NCBI GenBank assembly: GCA_003153555.1
Contig: PLZS01000087.1
Coordinates: forward strand, 19,382-83,381
Origin: Candidatus Melainabacteria bacterium
GTDB lineage: Bacteria; Cyanobacteriota; Vampirovibrionia; Obscuribacterales; Obscuribacteraceae
DNA length: 64,000 nucleotides
Direction: 5' to 3'
Below, one piece after another: positions 44,035 through 53,729 of this stretch. The position numbers and the translations under genes are program-made. The first letter of the stretch is position 1. The number at the start of each line of letters is the position of its first letter. Under the pieces are notes generated by a model. It did no database searches and had not been told where the DNA came from. It was given only the letters and a program-made list of their open reading frames with translations.

Positions 44035-45471
44035 ATGAGAGATTACATTCTTCTTTATATCAACGGCGAAGAGCATCGCATTGGCGGCGAGCAAGCATTC
44101 GTTCCGATCACCGATTATTTGCGCTATGAGCAGGGTGTCTGTGGAACTAAAGTGGTGTGCGCAGAGGGCGACTGCGGTGCCTGCACAACACTAATAGGAC
44201 GCGTTAGCGGCAATGGTATTGAGTACAAATCAGTCAATGCCTGCATCCAGTTTATATTTCAGTTGGATTGTTCGCACGTAATTACGGTCGAAGGGTTGAA
44301 GCTCAATGACCAGCTAAATGCTGTGCAGCAATCGATGGTGGACTGCCATGGCGCTCAATGCGGATATTGCACACCTGGCATCGTCGTCGCCATGTGTGGA
44401 ATGTACAACCGCACCTGCCCGGTTAACCTAGAAACAATCAAAGAAGAGTTGACTGGAAATCTCTGTCGTTGCACTGGGTATGAGTCGATTATGCGTGCGG
44501 GTTTGGCGGTCGATGAAGCGAGGTTGTTTAAAGCAGACGACCACTATCCACCGGCTGCAATGGTGCGCACTTTCAAAGAGCACGTCGGTATCCCAATTCA
44601 AATCTCAGCCGGCGAGAGAACATTTTTCAATCCGGTAAATGTCGGGGACGCAGTTAGATTCAAGGCTGAACATGCTGGCACCGTAATTGTCTCTGGCGGC
44701 ACCGATGTTTCAGTGAACGCGAACAAGCGCGGCATGGAGCCCGCCCATTTGATGTCGACTTCGAATCTGCCAGGCTTGACTGAAATTTGCGTGCGGGAGA
44801 ATGTTTTGGAAGTCGGTGCGCGTGTAAATCTGCGTGACCTTGAATTGTATGTCAAAGATCTGATTCCAGAGTTTTACAAGATGTTATGGATTTTTGGTTC
44901 GCCTCAAATACGGTGCGCCGGTACCCTGGCTGGAAACATCGCTAACGCTTCTCCAATTGGCGACACGCTGCCATTCTTGCTCGTGATGGAGGCTGAGATC
45001 GAGGTGACTGGCACGGCGGGAACGCGGCGGATCAACATGAACAATTTGTATACCGGATACAAAACTCTCGCCCTCAAGTCTGATGAATTGATCACACGGA
45101 TATTCATTCCAGTGCCGGAAAAGAGCGAATTGCTCAAACTGTATAAAGTCTCGAAACGAGAGCAGTTAGACATATCATCGTTCGGTGCGGCAATCAGAAT
45201 TCAACGTACCAATACAAAGATTGTAGATGCAAAACTCGCTTATGGTGGAATCGCCGCAGTAGTTTTGCGCATGAAGAAAACAGAAGAATTTCTCAAGGGC
45301 AAAGAGTTCACTCTGGACACATTCAGGGCGGCCGGTGAAGTGGCGAAGAGCGAGATCACGCCTTTGTCTGACGTGCGAGGCAGTATTGACTTCAGATTTC
45401 AATTGGCTGAAAACATTCTGCTCAAATTCTTTTACGAAACTGCTGATGAGAGGGAATTGGCATGTCTATAG
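44035..45471 (+). CDS. xdhA: Xanthine dehydrogenase small subunit ([2Fe-2S] and FAD domains)
   Basis: 478 residues from ATG at 44035 (open to 43969). The first ferredoxin-type cluster motif is CGTKVVCAEGDCGACT, with the fourth Cys in NACI; the second [2Fe-2S] domain has CGYCTPGIV and GNLCRCTGYE. The FAD domain spans about residues 190-470 (GGTDVSVNAN, GNIANASPIGDTLP). It transfers electrons from the molybdenum subunit to NAD or another acceptor. The stop overlaps the xdhB start by 10 bases. The length fits bacterial XdhA. Confidence 0.95.
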   Translation: MRDYILLYINGEEHRIGGEQAFVPITDYLRYEQGVCGTKVVCAEGDCGACTTLIGRVSGNGIEYKSVNACIQFIFQLDCSHVITVEGLKLNDQLNAVQQSMVDCHGAQCGYCTPGIVVAMCGMYNRTCPVNLETIKEELTGNLCRCTGYESIMRAGLAVDEARLFKADDHYPPAAMVRTFKEHVGIPIQISAGERTFFNPVNVGDAVRFKAEHAGTVIVSGGTDVSVNANKRGMEPAHLMSTSNLPGLTEICVRENVLEVGARVNLRDLELYVKDLIPEFYKMLWIFGSPQIRCAGTLAGNIANASPIGDTLPFLLVMEAEIEVTGTAGTRRINMNNLYTGYKTLALKSDELITRIFIPVPEKSELLKLYKVSKREQLDISSFGAAIRIQRTNTKIVDAKLAYGGIAAVVLRMKKTEEFLKGKEFTLDTFRAAGEVAKSEITPLSDVRGSIDFRFQLAENILLKFFYETADERELACL

Positions 45472-47819
45472 TCGGCAAAGATATTCCTCACGATTCAGCT
45501 GTTGGCCACGTTAGCGGTGAGTCAGTCTATATCGATGATATTCCATTCCAGAAAAATGAACTGCTTGTTGATTTCTTTGGCAGCCCTGTCGCTCATGGAC
45601 GAATAAAGTCTTTGGACCTTTTAGAGGCCGCCAAGATTCCCGGTGTGGTCGGTCTCTACACGTATAAAGATCTCGGCGGAATTAACAAGTTTGGACCAAT
45701 CTTGCAGGATGAGGTTTTGCTCTGCGAAGACCATACTTCGTTCATCGGAGAGCCGATTGTTGTGATCGCGGCAGAAACCGCCAAAGCAATCAAGCTTGCG
45801 AAGGAGGCGATCAAGCTAGATATCGAAGAGCTGAAGCCAATTCTCACGATTGACGAAGCGAAAGCGCAGAAAGCTTTTATCGATCGAACCTACACAATTA
45901 AACGCGGTGATATCAAAGCTGCTTTCAAAGGCGCGAAACATGTAATTGAGGGAACGCTTGTCACAGGTGGGCAGGATCACTTCTCGCTTGAGTCACAAGC
46001 TGCGATTGTTTATCCTGGCGAGAACAATCAAATTGTCATCCATTCTTCGACTCAGGCACCATCTGAGGTGCAGCAAGTGGCGGCACGAGTGCTTGGATTG
46101 CAGCAAAATCAAGTGATCTGCATCACTAAGCGAATGGGCGGTGGATTCGGTGGCAAGGAGACGCAAGCTACTCATCCAGCTGTTATGGCTGGTCTTGTCG
46201 CTCTTAAGACGAAACGTCCAGCCAGAATCATTTACACGATCGATGATGATATGAAATACACCGGAGGACGCCATCCATTCCAGAACGACTATAAAGTTGG
46301 TTTCGATGATGACGGCAACATACTGGCTCTGGAAGCACATTTATACACAGACGGAGGTGCGGCGAATGATTTGTCTACCGCTGTGCTGGGCCGCGCGCTG
46401 ACACATTCCGATAATGCTTATTACATTCCAAATGTGGAGCTATACGGATCTATTTGTAAAACTAATTATCCTCCGAATACCGCGTTTAGAGGATTTGGCG
46501 GTCCTCAAGGCGTGATTTTGATCGAAAATATAATCGAAGAGATCGCCGCTTATTTAAAAGTTGACGCTTTTGAAGTGCGTTCTAAAAATTGTTATGGATT
46601 GGAGGACCGAAATGTTACGCCGTACGGTCAACTCTTGCAGAACAACACGCTGCCCCGCCTGTTCCGCGAGTTAGTGCAAACTTCCGACTACAAATCACGT
46701 TTGGAAAATGTAAAGGAATTCAATAGTAAATCGCAAACTCATTTGAAGGGTATTTCTCTTACTGCCGTAAAGTTTGGGATATCGTTTACGAACAAGTTTT
46801 TAAATCAGGCAAACGCGTTAGTCAACATTTATCTTGACGGCTCCGTCCAGGTTTCGACCGGTGCGACCGAAATGGGGCAGGGTGTAAACACAAACATCCA
46901 GCAGTTAGTTGCTGAAGAATTCTCCATTGATCCCAAATTTGTCATCGTTATGACGACGTCCACTGAAAAGAACAACAACACATCCGCAACTGCCGCCTCC
47001 TCTGCTACCGACTTGAACGGCAGTGCGGCAGTGAATGCCTGCCAAAAGTTGAAACAAACATTGTCAGAGTGTGCCGCCGCGTATTTTTCGAGCAAAGAAA
47101 TTGGGATTGGCAATTATTCCGAGAGCATCGTTTTTGCTGATGGATTTGTTTTTGATCAGAGAAGACCGCATAACCGTATCGCCTTTCCCGAGTTGGTGGG
47201 CATGGCTTACCGCGAGCGTCGCAGCCTTGGAGAACGCGGCTATTACATAACCAAAGGAATTGACTTCGATTGGAGCATTGGTCAAGGAAATCCATTCCTT
47301 TATTTCACTAATGGTTGTGCTGTTTCAGAAGTGCTTATCGATAGATTTACGGGTCAACTTAAAGTTGAGCGCGCTGACATCCTGATGGATGTGGGCAGAC
47401 CGATCAATCCTGGTATTAACCGTGGGCAGATCATCGGTGCTTATATTCAAGGGCTCGGATGGGCAAGCATGGAGGAGTTGAAGTATTCCGACAAAGGCGC
47501 TCTGTTGGCGCATTCTCCGACAACATACAAAATTCCAAACATATATGATGTGCCACCAATATTGAATGTGAACATTATCGACAATGATACTAACACCGCT
47601 AATGTGCGAGGCACCAAAGCGGTAGGTGAACCACCCTTTGTGCTTGGAATTTCGGTCTGGACCGCCGTTAAGCACGCCTTATCTTTCGTTTCAAATGAAG
47701 AATTACCGAGACTTTCTTTGCCCGCCACCAACGAGCAAATTTTGTCGCGGCTAACTCACTACCAAAAAAATACTAAATCAACAAAAGCAAAGGACAGGGC
47801 TGCCGCACTGGCGCCTTGA
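45462..47819 (+). CDS. xdhB: Xanthine dehydrogenase molybdenum-binding subunit
   Basis: 785 residues. The aldehyde-oxidase/xanthine-dehydrogenase hammerhead domain (about 1-110) leads into the molybdopterin-binding domain: GQDHFSLESQ, MGGGFGGKETQ, FRGFGGPQG, ATEMGQGVNTN, and near the end GTKAVGEPPFVLG with the catalytic Glu. It hydroxylates hypoxanthine and xanthine to urate, or related substrates, using a sulfurated Mo cofactor. It is the middle gene of xdhABC. Confidence 0.95.
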   Translation: MSIVGKDIPHDSAVGHVSGESVYIDDIPFQKNELLVDFFGSPVAHGRIKSLDLLEAAKIPGVVGLYTYKDLGGINKFGPILQDEVLLCEDHTSFIGEPIVVIAAETAKAIKLAKEAIKLDIEELKPILTIDEAKAQKAFIDRTYTIKRGDIKAAFKGAKHVIEGTLVTGGQDHFSLESQAAIVYPGENNQIVIHSSTQAPSEVQQVAARVLGLQQNQVICITKRMGGGFGGKETQATHPAVMAGLVALKTKRPARIIYTIDDDMKYTGGRHPFQNDYKVGFDDDGNILALEAHLYTDGGAANDLSTAVLGRALTHSDNAYYIPNVELYGSICKTNYPPNTAFRGFGGPQGVILIENIIEEIAAYLKVDAFEVRSKNCYGLEDRNVTPYGQLLQNNTLPRLFRELVQTSDYKSRLENVKEFNSKSQTHLKGISLTAVKFGISFTNKFLNQANALVNIYLDGSVQVSTGATEMGQGVNTNIQQLVAEEFSIDPKFVIVMTTSTEKNNNTSATAASSATDLNGSAAVNACQKLKQTLSECAAAYFSSKEIGIGNYSESIVFADGFVFDQRRPHNRIAFPELVGMAYRERRSLGERGYYITKGIDFDWSIGQGNPFLYFTNGCAVSEVLIDRFTGQLKVERADILMDVGRPINPGINRGQIIGAYIQGLGWASMEELKYSDKGALLAHSPTTYKIPNIYDVPPILNVNIIDNDTNTANVRGTKAVGEPPFVLGISVWTAVKHALSFVSNEELPRLSLPATNEQILSRLTHYQKNTKSTKAKDRAAALAP

Positions 47820-47825
47820 GTTAAC

Positions 47826-48665
47826 TTGATTACATACTACGAAAAAATGAATGACTTGTTGTTGGACAACACACCGTTTGTAAGTGTGACGGTCGTCGAT
47901 GCGATCGGCAGCGTTCCTAATCAGATCGGGGCTAAGATGCTGGTCACGAGCGAGGGGCTGCACTATGGCACCGTAGGCGGGGGGAAGGTTGAGACGCGAG
48001 CACTGTCTGAGGCCAAAAAATTGCTCAGCAATGATAGTTCATTGAAGCAAGACAACAACGCCAAGAGTATGTTTGCCAGCTGGGAGTTGAATCGCGACCT
48101 GGGCATGACCTGTGGTGGTTCCGTGAAGATGTATTTTGAGGCGCATAATACCAATCCTTGGCGCGTCACCATATTTGGTGCGGGGCATTGTTCGAACGCG
48201 TTAGTTAATATACTTTTGAAGTTGGATTGCCGCATAACCTGTATAGATCCTCGCCAAGAGTGGCTTGACAGGCTGCCATTCGCTTCGAAGGTTTCTAAGA
48301 TTATGTCTTCCGATATGCCTTCCAAGGTGGATACTATTTCTCCCGACTCCTTTGTCGTTCTATTAACGATGGGTCATGCGACGGATAAACCGATTCTGAT
48401 CAATATTCTCCGGCGTTATCCAGAAAAGAAATTCCCGTACATTGGTGTAATTGGCAGCAAAGCAAAAGCGGCGATCCTGATTAAAGACTTAGCTGAAGCG
48501 AAATTGCCTGCATCATACAAGGATCTCTATCATTGCCCTATGGGATTGCCGCTCGGCAGCAATCATCCTCAAGAAATTGCATTGAGCATCGCCGCCCAGC
48601 TTGTGCAAGAACGAGATAAACTAAGGAAGCCATCCACTGTTGAGTTAGCGGATTCAATCCTTTAA
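47826..48665 (+). CDS. xdhC: XdhC molybdenum-cofactor insertion factor
   Basis: 279 residues from TTG at 47826, six bases after xdhB; ATG at 47847 is an alternative. It shows the XdhC/CoxI pattern: GTVGGGKVETRAL near residue 50, DLGMTCGGSVKMYFE, then a Rossmann part (RVTIFGAGHCSNALVNILL) and a C-terminal IGVIGSKAK and CPMGLPLGSNHPQEIALSI. It binds and sulfurates molybdopterin for delivery to xanthine dehydrogenase. The start choice is uncertain because neither has a clear ribosome binding site. Confidence 0.93.
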   Translation: MITYYEKMNDLLLDNTPFVSVTVVDAIGSVPNQIGAKMLVTSEGLHYGTVGGGKVETRALSEAKKLLSNDSSLKQDNNAKSMFASWELNRDLGMTCGGSVKMYFEAHNTNPWRVTIFGAGHCSNALVNILLKLDCRITCIDPRQEWLDRLPFASKVSKIMSSDMPSKVDTISPDSFVVLLTMGHATDKPILINILRRYPEKKFPYIGVIGSKAKAAILIKDLAEAKLPASYKDLYHCPMGLPLGSNHPQEIALSIAAQLVQERDKLRKPSTVELADSIL

Positions 48666-48681
48666 AAAGCGATCGCAATCG

Positions 48682-49506
48682 ATGAAAAGAAAGTGGAGTG
48701 CACGCAGATCGCGTGTCTCTAAACAACAAACAGCACAGAAGAGAAGTTTGCACGCAGGCATCGCGCGCGCACTGCTGTTGTCTGCAGCTCTATTTTGCCT
48801 TCCAGCACGTGCTGAACCTACGCGTAGCGTGCCTGCACATGTAGAGTCTGCTCATGCTTCGTCTTCTCTCTCTCCGCCTACTCCCTTCAAGAAAGCGGAC
48901 TCTGTTTTCATTCATGAAGTAGTGCCGAAGAACGCTTCTCAAATGAGAACAAAAATTGCTGAGCTTGATCAAGTTATCCAGCAATCTCCAAAAGTTGCTA
49001 AAAATTATGCCTTGCGTGGCGCGAACCTGAATGTTCTTGGCGACCACGGTATGGCTCTTCTCGACTACGATCGCGCCATCAAGTTAGAGCCGAAACAGCA
49101 ACAGTGGTATGAGGCAAGATCGCATGTATATTTTCGGCTGTTGCGTACAAACGATGCTGTTAAAGATCTGACAAAAGCGCTTGAACTGGGACCGGGCACC
49201 ACACGCATTTATTTAGCAAGAGCTCGCGGATATGAACTCTTGCACGACTACGAAAGAGCGCTAATTGATGCAGACAAGGCGATCAAACTTTCGCCCAAAA
49301 GTTCGGAGGCTTATGTGCTTCGCGCCAGTTCGAACTCGCGTTTAGGCAATATGGAAGATTGTGTTGCTGATTGCACGGCCGCACTTAAGATTAAGCCGCA
49401 AAAGGCCGAAGTCTATTACATCCGTGGAAAGGCTTATGCCCAGCTGCATCAAAAGGAGCAGGCTGACGCTGATTTGGAAACTGCACAGAAACTGGGACTG
49501 CAGTAA
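48682..49506 (+). CDS. Secreted TPR protein
   Basis: 274 residues. An unusually long, very basic n-region (about 28 residues) precedes a hydrophobic LLLSAALFCLPARAE signal core. About five TPR units follow (residues 100-270), each of the DYDRAIKLEPKQ/DADKAIKLSPKSSEAY type. It lies 16 bases after xdhC, but the content suggests an envelope interaction protein and not a purine enzyme. It resembles the TPR proteins at 53730 and 51107 in this window. Confidence 0.8.
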   Translation: MKRKWSARRSRVSKQQTAQKRSLHAGIARALLLSAALFCLPARAEPTRSVPAHVESAHASSSLSPPTPFKKADSVFIHEVVPKNASQMRTKIAELDQVIQQSPKVAKNYALRGANLNVLGDHGMALLDYDRAIKLEPKQQQWYEARSHVYFRLLRTNDAVKDLTKALELGPGTTRIYLARARGYELLHDYERALIDADKAIKLSPKSSEAYVLRASSNSRLGNMEDCVADCTAALKIKPQKAEVYYIRGKAYAQLHQKEQADADLETAQKLGLQ

Positions 49507-49568
49507 AAGTCCTCACCACGAAATGAAGCGCGGCTTTTCAAGCCGCCCTGAACTACACGAAATCGATC

Positions 49569-50744
49569 TTACTTTTGTGATGCCGGAAAACTAAGAGGAA
49601 AGCCGAGATCGTCAATTGAGTCGTCGATGCTCATGCGATGCTCTTCAGCGTGTTTCAGTGCATCGACAGCCTGAGTTGTTGAGATTATCTGATGGCGCAG
49701 CAAAAACTGACAGCGCAGTGCCGCAAGCAAAGTCGCTTCATTAATAACTCCTGAGAGCACCAGCATTTTGCCTATTACCGACGGATATTTTGCGCTAAGT
49801 GCAATTGCATGTTGAATGTCTTTATCATTGACTAGTCCAGACATCTTTAGCAACTCACCCAAGCGTAACGTTGGACTTTCTGCGCTTACTTTGTCTGAAT
49901 CGGTGCGACCCGTCATCGCATAGCTGTAAAGCGTATCGGTAGCGCTATGCAGCGAAAGACTGCCGTCGCAGACCAGCTTCTGAATGCTCAGCGATAGATC
50001 CAAAAGCGACTGTGTGAGAAGTCCGAGCTCGATCAGAATCGCTCCAAACGGTTGTTGTTTGGTTATCCCGTACTCGAGCGCGTTCAAAATATCCGATTCA
50101 GTAAGAATTCCAGAGAGCATGAGCAGCTCGCCAAGGCGGATTTGTTTCTGACTGGCTTTGTCGCCGCCGCTAGTGTTCAACGCTTTGTTAGCGACAGATT
50201 TTTGTGGTGTAGGGTTGAGTGTTTTAAGGGCTTGGCTATAGGAAATACGGTCTTCTCTGAAGGCTTTTTGCACCTCCAGAGCTCCATTAATGGTTTCCTG
50301 AGTGAGAACGCCCATCAATACAAGCATTCGCCCAATCGGCTGTCCTGTTTCATAGCTGGCTCGTTGCGCGAGATCGAGCTGCTCCTGAGTTATGAGACTG
50401 GAATCAAGAAGTAGCGTTCCTAAACGGCTTGCTGATACAGAAGCTTGGGCGCCTGTGAACCCGGACTTTACTAAGGCTTCACCTAGGTCTACATTCCTGG
50501 TTCGGACCAGCTTGTAGGCCTCGATTGCTGTTGGCAAGGGTAGACCTTTGTTTTTGACAAGAGATTGCAATTCAAGAGCTGTGTTCAATTCATCTTGCGT
50601 TAGATAGCCATACAAGACAAGGGCGCGACCAAGCGGCAGGGCGACTTCGCCTGCCATTCGGATAGCCTCTGAAAGCTGCTCCATTCTGACGATTCCAAGG
50701 GCTTGCAGCATCTCGCCAAGCCTGAGGTCTTTAGTCTCCGCCAT
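49569..50744 (-). CDS. Four tandem MshEN-like modules, no other domain
   Basis: 391 residues, with GGGAGG four bases before ATG. Four modules fill the protein (about residues 5-80, 108-182, 205-283 and 298-371), each with an LRLGEMLQALGI-type half and a second half of the type LGRALVLYGYLTQDELNTALELQ. The LGxLLxxxGxLxxxxLxxA pattern is that of cyclic-di-GMP-binding MshEN domains. The same four-module layout starts the giant protein at 907-6507, which adds a linker and TPRs. No ATPase, membrane or signal segment is present. A nucleotide-responsive adaptor is the best inference. Confidence 0.85.
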   Translation of the reverse strand: MAETKDLRLGEMLQALGIVRMEQLSEAIRMAGEVALPLGRALVLYGYLTQDELNTALELQSLVKNKGLPLPTAIEAYKLVRTRNVDLGEALVKSGFTGAQASVSASRLGTLLLDSSLITQEQLDLAQRASYETGQPIGRMLVLMGVLTQETINGALEVQKAFREDRISYSQALKTLNPTPQKSVANKALNTSGGDKASQKQIRLGELLMLSGILTESDILNALEYGITKQQPFGAILIELGLLTQSLLDLSLSIQKLVCDGSLSLHSATDTLYSYAMTGRTDSDKVSAESPTLRLGELLKMSGLVNDKDIQHAIALSAKYPSVIGKMLVLSGVINEATLLAALRCQFLLRHQIISTTQAVDALKHAEEHRMSIDDSIDDLGFPLSFPASQK

Positions 50745-50908
50745 CCCGCCTCCCGAACCGGGTGTTTGTCCCTTCCAGATTGTACCCGCATGTGAGGGGT
50801 TCCTTAAACGGATATGCAGCCTTTATTCCAGGCTTTTTGGCCTTTAACCGAACTCGCCCTCGCGATGACGTGGTATCAAATCTGGTGCTTTCTTGTGCCC
50901 ACTTTCCC

Positions 50909-51064
50909 GCGCTCGAAATTGTTGGTACGTTACGGAAGTCAGTTTCCCCGTGCTCGAAATTGTCGCTACTTTGTGGAACTCAACTTTTCGGGTGCATGAA
51001 GAGGAGTGGAATTCCCTTTTCGAGTGCGCGAAATTGTTGCGACGTCACGGGGCGCACTCGTCCC
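50909..51064. repeat. Degenerate intergenic repeat, three copies
   Basis: Three units share GC(T/G)CGAAATTGT, with GAAATT starting at 50915, 50956 and 51031. The first two are 41 bases apart and extend similarity over about 40 bases (TACGTTACGGAA-type, TTTC ends). It lies in the 362-base gap between the two minus-strand genes. Short open frames through it look accidental. Confidence 0.55.
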
Positions 51065-51106
51065 GAGTGCTTAGAAACATTGTGCTGCGTACATTGAATT
51101 GCAGTC

Positions 51107-51628
51107 CTAATTGCCTAAAAACGTCTTAACTCTATCGCGCAAATCTGGTTGACCGCCTTGTTGGACTTGCTGCTGGTGATATCTGTTGATTGCATCAGTG
51201 TTGTTTCTTGCTTGAAGCTCTTTGTACTTCATCATGTCTTTTACTGATTCGTTATTCCGTCCAAGATTCTTGAACACCTTAGCTCTAAAGCTGTACAGAA
51301 AATCTATACTCGGGTCTAACGCGACAGCTTTATCAATGCTTTCTAGAGCTTTGTCCCAGTCATCTGTTTTCGCGTATGCGAGTGCTTCTCGCACATTCTT
51401 CGTGACCCGATCGCTCAAAGTTTCCACAGCTACAGGCGGTTTTGTGAACTTGCTAGCGGGCAAAGAAATCGTCGGGGCCGCAGTCTCCATCGGGTTCGGC
51501 ATGAGCTTATTCCAGTCGGCAGGCTTCGATACGGGCGGATCGGTCTGTCCCGCACCGGGCTCGTTTGCCATCACAGCTATGCCTGTCCCAAATCCTACTA
51601 ACAATCCAGCGACGATAACTCTTTTCAT
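51107..51628 (-). CDS. Small secreted TPR protein
   Basis: 173 residues; AAGGA lies about nine bases before ATG. The signal peptide is residues 1-22. After a Pro-rich linker, two TPR-like units (about residues 75-150: ALAYAKTDDWDKALESIDKA, KVFKNLGRNNESVKDMM) are followed by a Gln-rich tail. Probable envelope interaction protein. Confidence 0.72.
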   Translation of the reverse strand: MKRVIVAGLLVGFGTGIAVMANEPGAGQTDPPVSKPADWNKLMPNPMETAAPTISLPASKFTKPPVAVETLSDRVTKNVREALAYAKTDDWDKALESIDKAVALDPSIDFLYSFRAKVFKNLGRNNESVKDMMKYKELQARNNTDAINRYHQQQVQQGGQPDLRDRVKTFLGN

Positions 51629-51887
51629 TATCTGGTCCTTCTATACAATCTGTCGCCAGAATTCTCGCATATCCACTCTCCAAATTCAGACCAATCCGAA
51701 AGCAAGATGCATCAGGTAAGCCCGAGCAACCATCTTTTCCTCAGTTCCCCAACCAATCATGGTCCGGCTTAAACCTCGCTTTGCTTCCAGCGACGCCAAT
51801 TGCACCAAGATTTTAGGCGGAATATTGTAGTCTCGAGTCGAAACCGAAGTACCATATTGCTGACGTCACCTCGAAAGCTTAATCACA

Positions 51888-52580
51888 ATGACAATCGATC
51901 CAAATGCCGCGTTAGTCATAGTCGTCATTCTAGTGTTTCTTTGGTTTTCCGGAATGTGGAAAGCAGCAGCAGCCATAATATTGGTGTGTTTGGCGATTGT
52001 GGTGGTGCTCTATTGGCTGGTTCACTTGGGTCTGAGCAGTGCGATGTATCGACCCGCTAAGCAGTACAAGCTGAGCCGAGGAGATTGTTTTCGTGTTGTC
52101 AAAGATTATTTTGAACTGGCGCAGGTAGGAAATTCCTGGGCGCAGGTTCATAAAGCTGATTCTGATGCGGGAATCCTCGTCGTTTCTCTTTCATTGCTGG
52201 GGGAGCAAAGCAAGGCGCCAAACTTGTTTGTAATCCAGTTCGAACTAAAAACCGTAGGAGATGAAGTATCAGTTGAGCCGCATTGGGAGGCTCAGTATCA
52301 CTATATTGATGGCACCGAATGCACCGAGATTGTGGACAAGGTCTATGATGACTTGGATAAAGAACTAGTGAAGGCTAGTCAGAGCACAGACGTTGAACGG
52401 CAACGCATTGCGTTGGACAATGAAATTCAACGTTATGAAATTTTGCGCAAGAGGCAGACCGAACACCTTGCGGAGCTACAGCCTGGAAGCGCGACTGCAA
52501 TGGCTACAGTCACGTATACTGAACACCTTAAAAACATCATCGAGACCTTGCGAACCCACTCCGCTGGATTGGCTAAATAA
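51888..52580 (+). CDS. Membrane-anchored protein of unknown function with coiled-coil tail
   Basis: 230 residues. Two adjacent hydrophobic helices (about residues 8-20 and 24-50) form a hairpin anchor. Residues about 60-150 are a soluble alpha/beta domain (FRVVKDYFELAQVG, LFVIQFELKTVGDEVSVEPHW). The C-terminal 75 residues are a charged coiled coil. No good ribosome binding site is seen upstream of ATG. No family recognised. Confidence 0.6.
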   Translation: MTIDPNAALVIVVILVFLWFSGMWKAAAAIILVCLAIVVVLYWLVHLGLSSAMYRPAKQYKLSRGDCFRVVKDYFELAQVGNSWAQVHKADSDAGILVVSLSLLGEQSKAPNLFVIQFELKTVGDEVSVEPHWEAQYHYIDGTECTEIVDKVYDDLDKELVKASQSTDVERQRIALDNEIQRYEILRKRQTEHLAELQPGSATAMATVTYTEHLKNIIETLRTHSAGLAK

Positions 52581-52663
52581 ATCCGAATCGTGACTCGAAA
52601 ATTAGTTCAGCTGCGCCGGCATTAATCTAGGCACTATCAAACTTTGGAAGGTCGTGAGTTTGA

Positions 52664-53140
52664 CTAGTCTTCATCTTCGATCCAGATCATGCCAATTTGT
52701 TGGTTGTCGCAAACTACGATTCCCGAATCGAATGTCGCCTCGGTAATAGGGTGCCATGACTGTATGGACCAGACGCCACCTTTGTCTTGGTGCCATTCCG
52801 CATTAGTGAAAAACTTCGCTGTGTCAGAAAACTGTTCTAGAAATAATCGTGTGGTGGCATGCGCTAAATCAAGCGGCATGGATTCGCATTTGTAAGCCAT
52901 GTCCTTGTGCAAAATTGATGTTAGCAACCGCTCTGCGTCCGGTTTCTTTAACTCAATCCACTGCGTATCAATTCTTGTGTGTCCCAAGCCAGCGATATGG
53001 TCATCAATCCTATCGATGCTGCAATCGCCCGTTGGATCAAAACGTATTTGAATATCAAAGTGAACCACGCCTGTCATGCGTTTTTTTAGGTTGTCGTTGA
53101 TTTGCTGTACTTGCTCATTTGACATTGGGTGCGTGATCAT
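52664..53140 (-). CDS. Cytoplasmic hypothetical protein
   Basis: 158 residues, convergent with the preceding gene. Acidic, mixed alpha/beta, with Trp-containing strands near the C-terminus (WHQDKGGVWSIQSWHP, CDNQQIGMIWIEDED). The overall size and acidic character recall small immunity-type proteins, but no toxin gene is adjacent and no motif confirms this. Start at 53140 (AGGA about 11 bases upstream) or 53125. Confidence 0.55.
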   Translation of the reverse strand: MITHPMSNEQVQQINDNLKKRMTGVVHFDIQIRFDPTGDCSIDRIDDHIAGLGHTRIDTQWIELKKPDAERLLTSILHKDMAYKCESMPLDLAHATTRLFLEQFSDTAKFFTNAEWHQDKGGVWSIQSWHPITEATFDSGIVVCDNQQIGMIWIEDED

Positions 53141-53729
53141 CCTTCATAATTCCTGAGGGAAGAGAGAACCAAAAGGCAGCTCCTTTTTCGGCGGCACTGC
53201 GCGATTGTTTGCCGGTACAAGTCACGCGTGTCGGCGGAATTGATTCGGGTGCCGCGAACGTTAAGTGATATTCGTTCGTCGAAGCGGGATGGTCCATGTT
53301 GTACCGCAGAAGTTCTGCTGAAAGACAGACGAGTGCTTAAAACCTGATTCGCTAGGATACAGGATGGGGAAATGAAATGCGATGCCTTGACAAAAAATAA
53401 GGCTAGGGCTGCAAATAACCTTTTATTTCGCAAAAGGTGAACTCAAAGATTAGCAAACAACTTTGTACACGTTAGCTCGCGGCACCGGCGCCTGTCAGGG
53501 CTGGGGTCATTTGATTCCGAGAGTTTAGCCCAACTCAGCAGTATCCTAATTTTTGCCATGAAAGTGCCAAATTACGAGTATATGATGTTATTGATAGGGT
53601 TCGAATCGGAATAATCGTTTTGAAGGATAGGGTCTTTTAGAGCGACTCATAAGATACCAAATATGGTGCACATTCGCAGAAGGGATTACAAGGATGCAAG
53701 ATGCTAGACTTCGATGAAAGGGTTAACTG
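53141..53729 (+). other. Long intergenic region, one hairpin
   Basis: ACCTTTT (53418-53424) pairs with AAAAGGT (53432-53438). Minus-strand open frames at 53115-53297 and 53137-53433 lack ribosome binding sites or use TTG and are not called. AAAGGG at 53717-53722 is the ribosome binding site of the next gene. Confidence 0.45.

Noticed and set aside
50818..50838. AGCCT/AGGCT hairpin followed by five T
   Set aside because: It looks like a terminator on the plus strand, but no plus-strand gene lies upstream of it.
52664..53140. Toxin immunity protein
   Set aside because: Only size and acidity suggest it; no toxin or secretion gene is adjacent.
53115..53433. Two minus-strand open frames in the long gap before the TPR gene
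   Set aside because: Neither has a ribosome binding site, one starts with TTG, and the translations show no recognisable features.
53575..53600. GGGTTCGAATC, resembling a tRNA T-arm
   Set aside because: The flanking bases do not form a T stem or acceptor stem and no anticodon arm precedes it.
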